From the NCBI GenBank assembly GCA_031363915.1, contig JANLVI010000007.1, positions 248,001 to 312,000 on the forward strand: a DNA stretch of 64,000 nucleotides. The letters are read 5' to 3'. How positions within the stretch are numbered: position 1 is the first letter of the stretch; each line of letters opens with the position of its first letter. Positions 25,534 through 33,665 of this stretch are shown one piece after another. A model generated the notes under the pieces. The model was not told the DNA's origin. It searched no databases and worked only from the letters and a program-made list of their open reading frames with translations. The position numbers were made by a program, and so were the translations under genes. This DNA comes from JANLVI01 sp031363915 (GTDB taxonomy: Bacteria > Vulcanimicrobiota > Vulcanimicrobiia > Vulcanimicrobiales > Vulcanimicrobiaceae).

Positions 25534-26876
25534 ACTTGCTCGATCGACTCGATACCACGCTTGCGATTCGCGGCGGCCAACGTTTGGAAGGTTCGGTCGA
25601 AACGCACGGCGCGAAAAATGCCGTCTTGCCGATCATGGCTGCGACCTTGCTCTCGCGCGGCAAAGTCACGCTGCATCGAGTTCCGCGCATCACCGACGTT
25701 TCGGTGATGTGGTCGCTGCTCGAAGCGCTCGGCGCACGCGTGCGGCTCGAAGGCCCCAATACGATTACGGTCGATGCCAGTAACGTCGATACATATCGCG
25801 CACCATATATGCTGGTGCGTAAACTCGCCGCGTCCTTCGATCTCGTCGGCCCGCTGCTCGGACGTTTTGGGCGCGCGGAAGTTCCGCTTCCGGGCGGTTG
25901 TATTCTCGGCACGCGTGCGACGGATATGCACGAAGCCGCCTTTCGTGCGCTCGGGGCAAACGTCAGCAACGCCGGTGGTTTTCTCGTCGCCAAAGCCGAG
26001 AAGAAACGCTTGCAGGGCGGTGAGATTGAATTCCGTACGCCGTCGGTGGGTGCGACGAAAAACGCAATGCTTGCGGCCGTGATGGCGGAGGGCACGACGA
26101 TCGTGCACAACGCCGCGATGGAACCCGAAGTCTCCGATCTTGCGAACTTTCTCATCGCGATGGGCGCGAAAATTCAAGGCGTCGGCGGGGTTACGCTGCG
26201 TATCGACGGTGTGAACGAACTTCACGGCGGGGAATACGAAGTAATCCCCGACCGGATCGTGACGGGAACGCTGATGCTCTCCGGCGCGATCACCCGCGGC
26301 GATGTCACCGTCAAACGCTGCAATCCCGATGACGTCGCGCTTTTGCAGAACAAACTCAACGAATGCGGCGTCACCGTCACTTCGGGCAGCGATTGGGTGC
26401 GCGTGCAAGCCGGCAGCGTCGTCGGCGGCACCGACATCGTCACCGCACCGTTCCCAGGCTTCCCGACCGACCTCCAACCGCCGATGCTCGCGTTCTTGTG
26501 CACGGCACCGGGCACGAGCGTCGTCGAAGAGACGATCTTCAACGCGCGCTTTTCGTACGTCAACGAACTCGTGCGGATGGGCGCCGACGTGCGCGTGGCG
26601 ATCGAAAACAACACCGCGCTGATCAAAGGCGTCGGGCACCTCTCCGGCGCGCCGGTCGAAGCACCGGATATCCGGGCCGGCGCGGGCCTCGTCGTTGCGG
26701 GCCTCGCAGCCGAAGGCCTTACCGAGATTATCGGCCTTGAGTACATCGATCGCGGTTACGAGCGGCTCGAGGAGATGCTCGGCGCGCTCGGGGCGACCGT
26801 CCAGCGAACCTCGGGTGTGGTCCCGTTCATGGAGCCCAGCGGCACCTTCGAGACCCAAAGCTATCCCAGTCTCTAA
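25530..26876 (+). CDS. murA: UDP-N-acetylglucosamine 1-carboxyvinyltransferase
   Basis: 448-residue enzyme of the first committed step of peptidoglycan synthesis, adding enolpyruvate from PEP to UDP-GlcNAc. The active-site loop LPGGCILGTRATDMH carries Cys124, the residue alkylated by fosfomycin, so the enzyme is of the fosfomycin-sensitive Cys type. Other markers: GAKNAVLPIMAATLL, GATKNAMLAAVMAEG, GFPTDLQPP. The length is about 20-30 residues above the usual 419, mainly at the two ends. The following mreB fits Firmicutes-type order. Confidence 0.96.
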   Translation: MNLLDRLDTTLAIRGGQRLEGSVETHGAKNAVLPIMAATLLSRGKVTLHRVPRITDVSVMWSLLEALGARVRLEGPNTITVDASNVDTYRAPYMLVRKLAASFDLVGPLLGRFGRAEVPLPGGCILGTRATDMHEAAFRALGANVSNAGGFLVAKAEKKRLQGGEIEFRTPSVGATKNAMLAAVMAEGTTIVHNAAMEPEVSDLANFLIAMGAKIQGVGGVTLRIDGVNELHGGEYEVIPDRIVTGTLMLSGAITRGDVTVKRCNPDDVALLQNKLNECGVTVTSGSDWVRVQAGSVVGGTDIVTAPFPGFPTDLQPPMLAFLCTAPGTSVVEETIFNARFSYVNELVRMGADVRVAIENNTALIKGVGHLSGAPVEAPDIRAGAGLVVAGLAAEGLTEIIGLEYIDRGYERLEEMLGALGATVQRTSGVVPFMEPSGTFETQSYPSL

Positions 26877-26901
26877 GGACTCACGCTTGGTCCGCCTTGG
26901 C

Positions 26902-26929
26902 TTGCGACGATTGCGGCCGATGGTACAGT
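26902..26929 (+). promoter_or_regulatory. Candidate housekeeping promoter for mreB
   Basis: TTGCGA (26902-26907), 16-base spacer, TACAGT (26924-26929) in the 174-base gap between murA and mreB. The expected start near 26936 would give a leader of about 115 bases. Moderate match to the sigma-70 consensus only. Confidence 0.35.
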
Positions 26930-27050
26930 CAGGGGCAATTTTCCATCAGGAATCCCCTCGATGAGACCGAAAGAACCACCGTAACGCAGGGCCTGCTACG
27001 CCGGTTCGCGTTCTGGTGTGACCGTCTAGACAGCTTAGGAGTATCGCGTC

Positions 27051-28031
27051 ATCGACATCGGCATTGATCTTGGCACCGCCAACGTATTGGTGTACGTAAA
27101 AGGCAAAGGCATCGTCTTACGTGAGCCATCCGTTGTCGCAAAAGACGTTCGCACGAACAAGACGATTGCCGTCGGCGAAGAAGCCCGGCTGATGCTCGGC
27201 AAAACGCCGAGCAACATTCAAGCGATCCGACCGCTCCGTGACGGCGTGATCGCCGACTTCGAAGTGACCGAAGCGATGCTCAATTACTTCATCAAGAAAG
27301 TAACGCGTAATCGCTCGTTCTTCGCGAACCTCTTTAATCCCAAACCGTCCGTCATTATCTGCGTACCGGCAGAGATCACGAGCGTTGAAGAGCGTGCAGT
27401 GCGCGACGCGGCAAAGCTCGCCGGCGCGAAGAGCGTCGACATCATCGAAGAGCCGATGGCCGCCGCAATCGGCGCCGGGCTTCCGATCGACGGACCCAGC
27501 GGCAACATGGTCGTCGATATCGGCGGCGGTACGACGGACGTTGCGGTGATTTCGCTCGGCGGCATCGTCGTCTCGCAGTCGATCCGCGTCGCCGGCAACA
27601 AACTCGACGAGGCGATCATCCGCCATATCCGCCGCGTGTACAACCTGATGATCGGCGAACGCACCTCCGAAGAGATCAAGATCAAAATCGGCAGCGCATA
27701 TCGTCTGGAATCGGAACTCGCGATGGAGATTCGCGGCCGCGATCTGATTAACGGTCTCCCCAAAACGGTGAAGATCACAAGCGAAGAAGTGCGCGAAGCT
27801 CTCTCAGAACCCGTGCAGGCGATCGTCGAAGCGGTCAAAGCCGTGCTCGAAAAAACTCCGCCGGAACTCGCCGCCGATATCATCGATCGAGGCGTGATCC
27901 TCACCGGCGGCGGTGCGCTCTTGCGTGGACTCGACACGCTGCTTGGCGAGGTCACCGGGATCCCGGTCATCGTCGCTGAGGATCCCATGTCGTGTGTTGC
28001 GATCGGCACCGGCCAGCGCGTCGCAATCTAG
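27051..28031 (+). CDS. mreB: Rod-shape determining protein MreB/Mbl
   Basis: About 326-residue bacterial actin that forms membrane-associated filaments guiding lateral cell-wall synthesis. The phosphate-1 motif GIDLGTANVLVYVKGKGI, phosphate-2 VVDIGGGTTDVAVISLGG and adenosine motif ILTGGGALLRGLD are all present. The odd point is the start. Between an in-frame TAG at 27036 and a TTG at 27087 there is no ATG, GTG or TTG, yet the protein must begin before GIDLGTAN. AGGAG lies at 27037-27041; an ATC at 27051 (9 bases downstream) or GTC at 27048 is the best-placed codon. The TTG at 27087 would cut off the phosphate-1 motif. Confidence 0.9.
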   Translation: MDIGIDLGTANVLVYVKGKGIVLREPSVVAKDVRTNKTIAVGEEARLMLGKTPSNIQAIRPLRDGVIADFEVTEAMLNYFIKKVTRNRSFFANLFNPKPSVIICVPAEITSVEERAVRDAAKLAGAKSVDIIEEPMAAAIGAGLPIDGPSGNMVVDIGGGTTDVAVISLGGIVVSQSIRVAGNKLDEAIIRHIRRVYNLMIGERTSEEIKIKIGSAYRLESELAMEIRGRDLINGLPKTVKITSEEVREALSEPVQAIVEAVKAVLEKTPPELAADIIDRGVILTGGGALLRGLDTLLGEVTGIPVIVAEDPMSCVAIGTGQRVAI

Positions 28032-28143
28032 CCGTCGCCGAGCTAGCTTCGCGTTTTAACAAGGCGCCGATTTGCGGGGGTGAAACATCCGCCGCCCGCA
28101 ATCGGTTGAACGGATACAGAAACACCGGAGGAAAGTTGTCAGC

Positions 28144-28767
28144 GTGAAGTCCGTTCTACTCACCCCCGCCATCGCACTCGTCCTCGTCGCTGCGGCCACC
28201 GCAGCGACGACTTCGCATCTGATGGGCTACGAGATTCAATCCAACGATTCGACCTTCAACCTCAAGAGCACCGAGTTCGTTTTTCCGGTCAAGGTGAAGT
28301 TCTCCAAACCCGGAACCGACATCGTCGCTGACAAAGCGCACGGAAACTCGGAGCGGAAGCTTGCGACCTTTGAAGGCAACGTCGTGCTGCACCAAACGGG
28401 CGCTCTGCCCGTCGGCGGGCGCGAAGCCTCAAAAGCAGGCGCCGAGCCTTCGACGCTCACCTCCGATAAACTCGACGTCGACGGCGTCCGCAAGTTCTAT
28501 GCGGCAACCGGCCACGTGCACTTCACGCAAGCCGATAAAGTCGCCAACGCCGACAAAGGCACGCTCGACGATCAGTCGCACATCTTGCACCTCGAAGGCA
28601 GCGTGCACGTCGCGCGCGGCGAGCAGACGATGGATGGCGAGACGATCGATTACAACATCGACTCCGGTGAAGCGCATGCGGTCGGCAATCCCGTGATTAT
28701 GAAGGCGCCGATTCCGCCGCCTTCGCCAAGCGTGCTTCCGACGAAGGCACCGAAGAAGAAAAAATAA
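28144..28767 (+). CDS. OstA/LptA-like periplasmic protein
   Basis: 207 residues with a signal peptide (about 1-21, ending ATA-A). The body has the repeating beta pattern of the LptA/OstA fold: strands carrying ADKAHGNSERKLATFEGNVV, LTSDKLDVDG, and ADKVANADKGTLDDQ. The C-terminal tail is Pro/Lys-rich. LptA carries lipopolysaccharide across the periplasm, so this protein points to a diderm envelope. Homologues of this domain also occur outside the Lpt pathway. The stop overlaps the start of rarA by one base. Confidence 0.7.
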   Translation: MKSVLLTPAIALVLVAAATAATTSHLMGYEIQSNDSTFNLKSTEFVFPVKVKFSKPGTDIVADKAHGNSERKLATFEGNVVLHQTGALPVGGREASKAGAEPSTLTSDKLDVDGVRKFYAATGHVHFTQADKVANADKGTLDDQSHILHLEGSVHVARGEQTMDGETIDYNIDSGEAHAVGNPVIMKAPIPPPSPSVLPTKAPKKKK

Positions 28768-30113
28768 TGCTTGGACTCTTCGATGCCGAGGGCGGAGGGC
28801 AGCAGGCCCACGCGCCGCTGGCGGCTCGGATGCGTCCGCGTTCGCTTGATGAATTCGTCGGGCAAGAGCAGATCGTCGGGCCCGGCCGTGCGCTGCGCCG
28901 CGCGATCGAGAACGACACCGTGCCGTCGATCATTTTATGGGGGCCGCCCGGCACGGGCAAGACGACGCTCGCACAAATCGTCGCGAACGAAACGAAGTCC
29001 CACTTCGCTGCGATCTCTGCGGTGAGCGCGGGCGTCGCCGATTTACGCCGTATCGTCGCCGACGCAGCGGCGCTCGCACGCACGGGCAAACAGACGGTCC
29101 TCTTCATCGATGAAATTCACCGCTTCAACAAAGCTCAACAAGATGCGGTTCTTCCGTATGTCGAGGACGGTACCGTCACGCTGATCGGTGCGACGACCGA
29201 GAATCCGTCGTTTGAAGTGAATTCGGCGCTGCTCTCGCGCTCGCGCGTGTTCGTCCTCAAGTCGCTCGGCGATGACGACGTGCGTGCGCTGATTCTGCGC
29301 GCTCTCGAGGATCCCGAGCGCGGACTCGGCGGCCAACACATTCGCATCGATGACGAAGCGCTCGAAGTCTTGACCGGCCTTGCCAATGGCGACGCGCGCG
29401 TGGCGCTTGGGACGCTGGAGTTCGCGGCCGCTGCATCAGCGAAAACTGAGGACGGCTCGCGCACGATCACCGCGGCGACGATTGCGGATGCCCTGCAGCG
29501 CCGCGCGACGACGTACGACAAAAAAGGCGATGCGCATTACGACATCATCTCGGCGTTCATCAAGTGCGTGCGCTCGAGCGATCCGGACGCTGCGATCTAT
29601 TGGCTCGCGCGCATGATCGACGGGGGTGAAGATCCGCTGTTCATCGCGCGGCGACTGGTGATTCTTGCAAGCGAAGATATCGGGCTCGCCGATAAAGCGG
29701 CGCTGCCGCTTGCGATCGCAGCACAGCAGTCCGTCCACTTTATCGGCATGCCCGAGGGATACTATCCGCTCGCGCACGCGACGCTCTATCTTGCCACCGC
29801 ACCCAAGAGCAACACGGTCGGTCGAACGTACGGAGCGGCGCTTGCCGACGTCCAAGACACGCGCACGGACCCGGTGCCGCTGCATCTGCGCAATGCGCCG
29901 ACGAAGCTGATGAAGAAGTTGGGCTACGGCGCCGGCTATCAACTCAGCCACGACGTGTACGCCGGGATGGATGCGAGCGGCGATGCGCCGCCCGCCGAGA
30001 AATTCCAGTCCGGTCTGCCCGATGCGATCGCCGAGCGCGCGTATTTCCAGCCCGGGCGCCAGGGTGATGAAGAACGCCTGCACGCCTGGATCGACAAGCG
30101 CCGCAAATCGTAA
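28767..30113 (+). CDS. rarA: Replication-associated recombination protein A (RarA/MgsA)
   Basis: 448-residue AAA+ ATPase related to clamp loaders, acting at stalled replication forks. The N-terminal signature is LAARMRPRSLDEFVGQEQIV, Walker A is GPPGTGKTT, Walker B FIDEIHRFNKAQQDA, and sensor 1 IGATTENPSFEVNSALLSR. The C-terminal tetramerisation domain includes SAFIKCVRSSDPDAAIYWLA and MPEGYYPLAHATLYLA. Complete length. Confidence 0.95.
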   Translation: MLGLFDAEGGGQQAHAPLAARMRPRSLDEFVGQEQIVGPGRALRRAIENDTVPSIILWGPPGTGKTTLAQIVANETKSHFAAISAVSAGVADLRRIVADAAALARTGKQTVLFIDEIHRFNKAQQDAVLPYVEDGTVTLIGATTENPSFEVNSALLSRSRVFVLKSLGDDDVRALILRALEDPERGLGGQHIRIDDEALEVLTGLANGDARVALGTLEFAAAASAKTEDGSRTITAATIADALQRRATTYDKKGDAHYDIISAFIKCVRSSDPDAAIYWLARMIDGGEDPLFIARRLVILASEDIGLADKAALPLAIAAQQSVHFIGMPEGYYPLAHATLYLATAPKSNTVGRTYGAALADVQDTRTDPVPLHLRNAPTKLMKKLGYGAGYQLSHDVYAGMDASGDAPPAEKFQSGLPDAIAERAYFQPGRQGDEERLHAWIDKRRKS

Positions 30114-30115
30114 CC

Positions 30116-31258
30116 GTGGAGCGCATTTACCTCGACCACGCTGCAACGACGATCGCGCGATCCGAAGTCATCGCCGCGATGGTGCCGCTGCTCGCTGCGG
30201 GCAATCCGAGTTCGCTGCATGCCGAAGGCCGCGCCGCGCACGCGCTGCTCGATGGCGCACGCGAGCGTGTCGCGCTCGTGCTCGGCGCGAAGGCCCGCGA
30301 GATCGTCTTTACCGGCGGCGGTTCGGAGAGCAACAACCTTGCGATCCTCGGCGTCGCGCGCGCGCTACGCGAGCGCGGCCGGCACATCATCAGCACCGTC
30401 TTCGAGCATCACGCCGTGCTGCACGCCCTCGACGTGCTCCGTGAGGACGGGTACTCGATCACCCTGCTGCCGGTCGGCCCGCATGGCGTAGTCGATCCAG
30501 GCGCCTTTCGTGACGCGATTCGCCCCGATACGGTTCTTGCGAGCATCATGCTTGCGAATAACGAGATCGGGACGATCCAACCGGTCCGCGAACTTGCCGC
30601 GATCGCGCGCGAACGCGGGGTGATCGTGCATACGGATGCCGTCCAAGCCCCGGCCTATCTCGACGTCAACGTCGAGACGCTCGGGATCGATCTGCTCTCG
30701 ATCGCCGGACACAAGTTCTATGGACCCAAGGGGACGGGCGCGCTCTACGTGCGATCCGGCACCCCCCTTGCGCCGCTCGTCGTCGGCGGGGGGCAAGAGT
30801 CGGGCCTGCGCGCCGGCACGGAAAATCTCGCCGGCGTCGTCGGACTCGCCGCCGGCCTCGCGCTCGCGCATGCCGAGCGAGCTGAGACGGTTCCGCGGGT
30901 CTCCGCACTCCGCAACCGCCTCGAAGCGGCGATCCGCGCCGAGATCTCCGACGTCCGGGTCAATGGCGCCGAATCCCCGCGCCTCGCGAACAGCCTCAGC
31001 GTCGCCTTCGCCGATGCCCCAAGCGACTTGCTTCTCATCAATCTCGACCTCGCGGGGATCGCGGCCTCGGCCGGCAGCGCCTGTGCTGCTGGATCCCTCG
31101 AACCCAGCCACGTGATCGCCTCCCTGGATCTTGAACCACGCTTCGCGCGCGGGGTCGTTCGCTTCTCGCTTGGTAGGGTAACAAGCGGCGAGGATATCGA
31201 ACGGGTCATCCGGACTCTGCCCTCGGTCGTCCAAGCGGTTCGCTACGGGCGGGTGTAG
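30116..31258 (+). CDS. Cysteine desulfurase (NifS/IscS family)
   Basis: 380-residue PLP enzyme that removes sulfur from cysteine for Fe-S clusters or tRNA thiolation. Start YLDHAATT is typical. The PLP lysine lies in IAGHKFYGPKGTGALYV. The persulfide cysteine lies in the short loop SAGSACAAGS, a class I NifS/IscS feature (long form GSAC-GS). GTG start, 2 bases after rarA. No IscU gene is adjacent, so NifS, IscS or a thiolation role cannot be separated. If the GrdB-like gene is a selenoprotein, selenium delivery would be another possibility. Confidence 0.92.
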   Translation: MERIYLDHAATTIARSEVIAAMVPLLAAGNPSSLHAEGRAAHALLDGARERVALVLGAKAREIVFTGGGSESNNLAILGVARALRERGRHIISTVFEHHAVLHALDVLREDGYSITLLPVGPHGVVDPGAFRDAIRPDTVLASIMLANNEIGTIQPVRELAAIARERGVIVHTDAVQAPAYLDVNVETLGIDLLSIAGHKFYGPKGTGALYVRSGTPLAPLVVGGGQESGLRAGTENLAGVVGLAAGLALAHAERAETVPRVSALRNRLEAAIRAEISDVRVNGAESPRLANSLSVAFADAPSDLLLINLDLAGIAASAGSACAAGSLEPSHVIASLDLEPRFARGVVRFSLGRVTSGEDIERVIRTLPSVVQAVRYGRV

Positions 31259-31277
31259 CCGGTCGGGTTTTGGGTAA
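31253..31277 (+). promoter_or_regulatory. Possible SigB-type promoter for the rsb operon
   Basis: GTGTAG (31253-31258), 13 bases, GGGTAA (31272-31277). The spacing equals that of the strong SigB-like site at 44335. It overlaps the stop codon of the cysteine desulfurase gene. Autoregulation of sigB through a SigB promoter upstream of rsbV is known in Bacillus. The -35 match is only 4 of 6. Confidence 0.35.
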
Positions 31278-31322
31278 CAAGGCAAAAGCGGTTAGCGCCT
31301 ATGAGACGCTGGAGGATCTTCG

Positions 31323-31772
31323 TTGACAGGGACGTTCGATTGGCATGTTGTGCTCGATGCAGGCATCGGGATTGGCGTGCTGCTGATCGGGATCGGAATC
31401 TTGGTCGTGTGTTCGGCGCTTGCGAACTTTCTCAAGCGCCTCAACGGGACGCTCGATGAAGTCGATCGCCAAGTTGCCGCACTCTCCGCCCCGATCGCTG
31501 CCACGCTCGGCCATGTCGATGGAATCGCGGACACAGCCGATGCGACGATCGCGCGCCTCGGCGCCGTCGTCGGCTCGCTCGAATCCGTCGCTGCCGGCGT
31601 CTCCAGAACATCCGCTCTTGCGACGAACGCCGTCGCACCGACCATTGTGAACCTCGGTGCAACACTCACGGGTATCAGCGCCGGCTTACGTCGACTGGTG
31701 ACTGGAAAAACTGCACCCGCTACCTCAGAGGATGAGTACGTTGAACGACCGATCGAACCAGCAACCCACTGA
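31323..31772 (+). CDS. DUF948-family membrane protein
   Basis: 149 residues: one N-terminal transmembrane helix (about 12-34), then a long amphipathic helix with repeated Thr/Ala/Val heptads (TLDEVDRQVAALSAPIAATL). This is the DUF948 arrangement seen in Bacillus YtxG. TTG start at 31323 with GGAGG eight bases upstream. Overlaps the YtxH gene by about 40 bases in another frame. YtxG-YtxH pairs are SigB-dependent stress proteins in Bacillus, matching the sigB genes that follow here. Confidence 0.75.
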   Translation: MTGTFDWHVVLDAGIGIGVLLIGIGILVVCSALANFLKRLNGTLDEVDRQVAALSAPIAATLGHVDGIADTADATIARLGAVVGSLESVAAGVSRTSALATNAVAPTIVNLGATLTGISAGLRRLVTGKTAPATSEDEYVERPIEPATH

Positions 31773-32052
31773 GGGCTCCGGCTTTCTGACCGGGCTTCTT
31801 TTTGGCGCACTCATCGGCGCGGGCGTGGCGATGATATTGGCCCCGCAAACCGGCGAAGACACCCGCGATTTTCTGCGTGCCAAAGCGCGAGAAGCATCGG
31901 GCCGCGTGCGCGATGCCGCGGGCGACACGAACGATCTTTTGGAACGCGGACGCAAGATCGTCGAAGAAGCCAAGGCTCGCATCGACGGTGCCGTCGATGA
32001 GGGGAAAGCCGCAGCCGACCAGCAACGCACCACACTCGAACACAACACGTAG
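31732..32052 (+). CDS. YtxH-domain stress protein
   Basis: 106 residues. After a polar N-terminus comes a glycine-rich membrane helix (FLTGLLFGALIGAGVAMILA, about 18-37) followed by PQTGEDTR, the YtxH signature, then a charged helical tail. Family members are general stress proteins of unknown molecular role. The gene overlaps DUF948 and lies 8 bases before rsbV, so these are a single transcription unit. Confidence 0.8.
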   Translation: MSTLNDRSNQQPTEGSGFLTGLLFGALIGAGVAMILAPQTGEDTRDFLRAKAREASGRVRDAAGDTNDLLERGRKIVEEAKARIDGAVDEGKAAADQQRTTLEHNT

Positions 32053-32060
32053 GAGAACCC

Positions 32061-32405
32061 TTGGATATCAAAGTCAACGTCCGCGAATCGGAAGGCGATG
32101 CATACGTCGTCGACCTCGCTGGTGAGATCGACGTCTATACCTCACCCAAGGTGAAAGATGCCATCACCGAGCTCATCGATCAAGAGCACTACAATCTCGT
32201 CATCAACCTCGAAAAAGTGCGCTACATCGATTCGACGGGTCTGGGCGTTCTCATAGGTGGTCTCAAACGCGTTCGTGAGCACGGCGGGTCGGTGAACCTC
32301 GTTTGCACCAATCCGCAGATCAAGAAGATCTTCGACATCACGGGCCTTGTCAAAATCTTCGGCATCTTCGATGACGAACAAAGCGCGATGAAAGCCCTCG
32401 TGTGA
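32061..32405 (+). CDS. rsbV: Anti-sigma factor antagonist (RsbV-like, STAS domain)
   Basis: 114-residue STAS domain. The conserved phosphorylated serine is Ser58 in YIDSTGLGVLIGGL. In the partner-switch model, unphosphorylated RsbV binds RsbW and frees the sigma factor, and RsbW phosphorylates this serine to switch it off. TTG start with AGGAGAA upstream. Overlaps rsbW by 4 bases. Confidence 0.9.
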   Translation: MDIKVNVRESEGDAYVVDLAGEIDVYTSPKVKDAITELIDQEHYNLVINLEKVRYIDSTGLGVLIGGLKRVREHGGSVNLVCTNPQIKKIFDITGLVKIFGIFDDEQSAMKALV

Positions 32406-32830
32406 CTGCCACCTCCGTGGAAGCCGAAAGTTACGGCGTATTCGAACTCAAGATCCCGGCCAAAGCAGAGTGGGTCGCCGTCGCACGACTTGCGATCGCA
32501 GCCGTTGCGAGCCGCTTGCGGCTCTCGGTCGATGAGATCGAAGACGTCAAGCTCGCGATTGCGGAGGCATGCACGCATTGCATCCAGCATGCGACAGGTT
32601 CGGATGCAATCGAAATCACGTGCGAGGCACTCAGCGACTCCGTGCACATTACCGTGCGCGATCGCGGCACGACGCCGCGCCTCGGGGACGTGGAAAAGCT
32701 CACCGGAGATGACGGACGCACGGAGGAACTCGGCGTGTTTTTGATTCGTGCGCTCATGGATAAAGTCGAATACACGACTGACGCGACGAGCGGCACCGAG
32801 TTGCGCATGATCAAATACGTGAGCGTCTAG
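32402..32830 (+). CDS. rsbW: Anti-sigma factor / serine kinase (RsbW-like)
   Basis: 142-residue GHKL-type ATPase/kinase. The N-box is EDVKLAIAEACTHCIQHATG and the G1 region is VRDRGTTPR; the ATP lid is short, as usual for RsbW/SpoIIAB. It binds and inactivates the sigma factor encoded 6 bases downstream and phosphorylates RsbV. The N-box carries THC where the usual motif is TNxI, so the canonical Mg-binding Asn appears to be His-flanked; kinase activity should not be assumed without checking. Confidence 0.85.
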   Translation: MTATSVEAESYGVFELKIPAKAEWVAVARLAIAAVASRLRLSVDEIEDVKLAIAEACTHCIQHATGSDAIEITCEALSDSVHITVRDRGTTPRLGDVEKLTGDDGRTEELGVFLIRALMDKVEYTTDATSGTELRMIKYVSV

Positions 32831-32836
32831 ACCCTC

Positions 32837-33661
32837 GTGAGTTCGTCCCATCACGTGGAAGAAGAACGCTGGGATCGCCAAAAAGCACGCGATGCGTTTA
32901 CGCGCTTTGCGTATATTCGGCTCGACCCAAAAGAAGACGCCGGCCCCAATCACCTCGGTGATTCGGAGTACGAACGCCTCCGCAACGACCTGACGGTCGC
33001 GCATCTCAACTTGGTGCGCTATCTTGCGGTGAAATTTGCCAATCGCGGCGAGGCGCTCGACGATTTGATCCAGGTTGGCACGGTGGGCTTGCTCAAGGCG
33101 ATCGACCGTTTCGATCTCGAACGCGGCGTCGAATTCACGACGTATGCGACGCCGACGATCGTCGGCGAGATCAAACGCTACTTTCGCGACAAAGGCTGGG
33201 CGGTTAAGGTCCCGCGCCGGTTGCAAGAACTCAACCTCGCCGTCAACCGCGCGATCGAGAAGCTTACCGTCAAACTCGGCCATTCGCCGACGGTCGCCGA
33301 ACTCGCATCGCACTTGGGTGCAAGCGAAGAAGATGTCCTCGAAGCGCAAGAACTCGGCCAGGCCTATAACTTGCTCTCGCTCGATACCGAGCTCAACGGC
33401 GAAGGCGACAAGAAGTCGCAAACGCTGGCGGACTACGTTGGCCAAAACGATGCCGGCCTCGAGTTGCTCGAAGACCGCGCGAATCTCGAGAAGGCCTTCG
33501 AAGTGCTCACCGGCCGCGAACGCGTGATCCTGTACTTACGCTTCTACGAATCGGTCTCGCAAACCGAGATCGCCAAGCGCCTCAACGTCTCGCAAATGCA
33601 CGTCTCGCGCCTTCAGCAAAAGGCGCTCGAAAAACTCAAGAACGTCCTACGAGAAAAATAA
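32837..33661 (+). CDS. sigB: RNA polymerase sigma factor, SigB/SigF/SigG family
   Basis: 274 residues with sigma regions 2, 3 and 4. Region 2 includes NLVRYLAVKFANRGEALDDLIQVGTVGLLKAIDRF and the -10-binding FTTYATPTIVGEIKRYFRD; region 3 includes VPRRLQELNLAVNRAIEKL; region 4 has the HTH SQTEIAKRLNVSQMHVSRLQQKALEKL. This is the SigB-type architecture, expected to recognise GTTT-N13-GGGTAT promoters. GTG start. A matching promoter lies at 44335. Confidence 0.93.
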   Translation: MSSSHHVEEERWDRQKARDAFTRFAYIRLDPKEDAGPNHLGDSEYERLRNDLTVAHLNLVRYLAVKFANRGEALDDLIQVGTVGLLKAIDRFDLERGVEFTTYATPTIVGEIKRYFRDKGWAVKVPRRLQELNLAVNRAIEKLTVKLGHSPTVAELASHLGASEEDVLEAQELGQAYNLLSLDTELNGEGDKKSQTLADYVGQNDAGLELLEDRANLEKAFEVLTGRERVILYLRFYESVSQTEIAKRLNVSQMHVSRLQQKALEKLKNVLREK

Positions 33662-33665
33662 CAGC

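Noticed and set aside
25479..26858. 459-codon antisense frame over murA
   Set aside because: Antisense shadow of murA with no motif.
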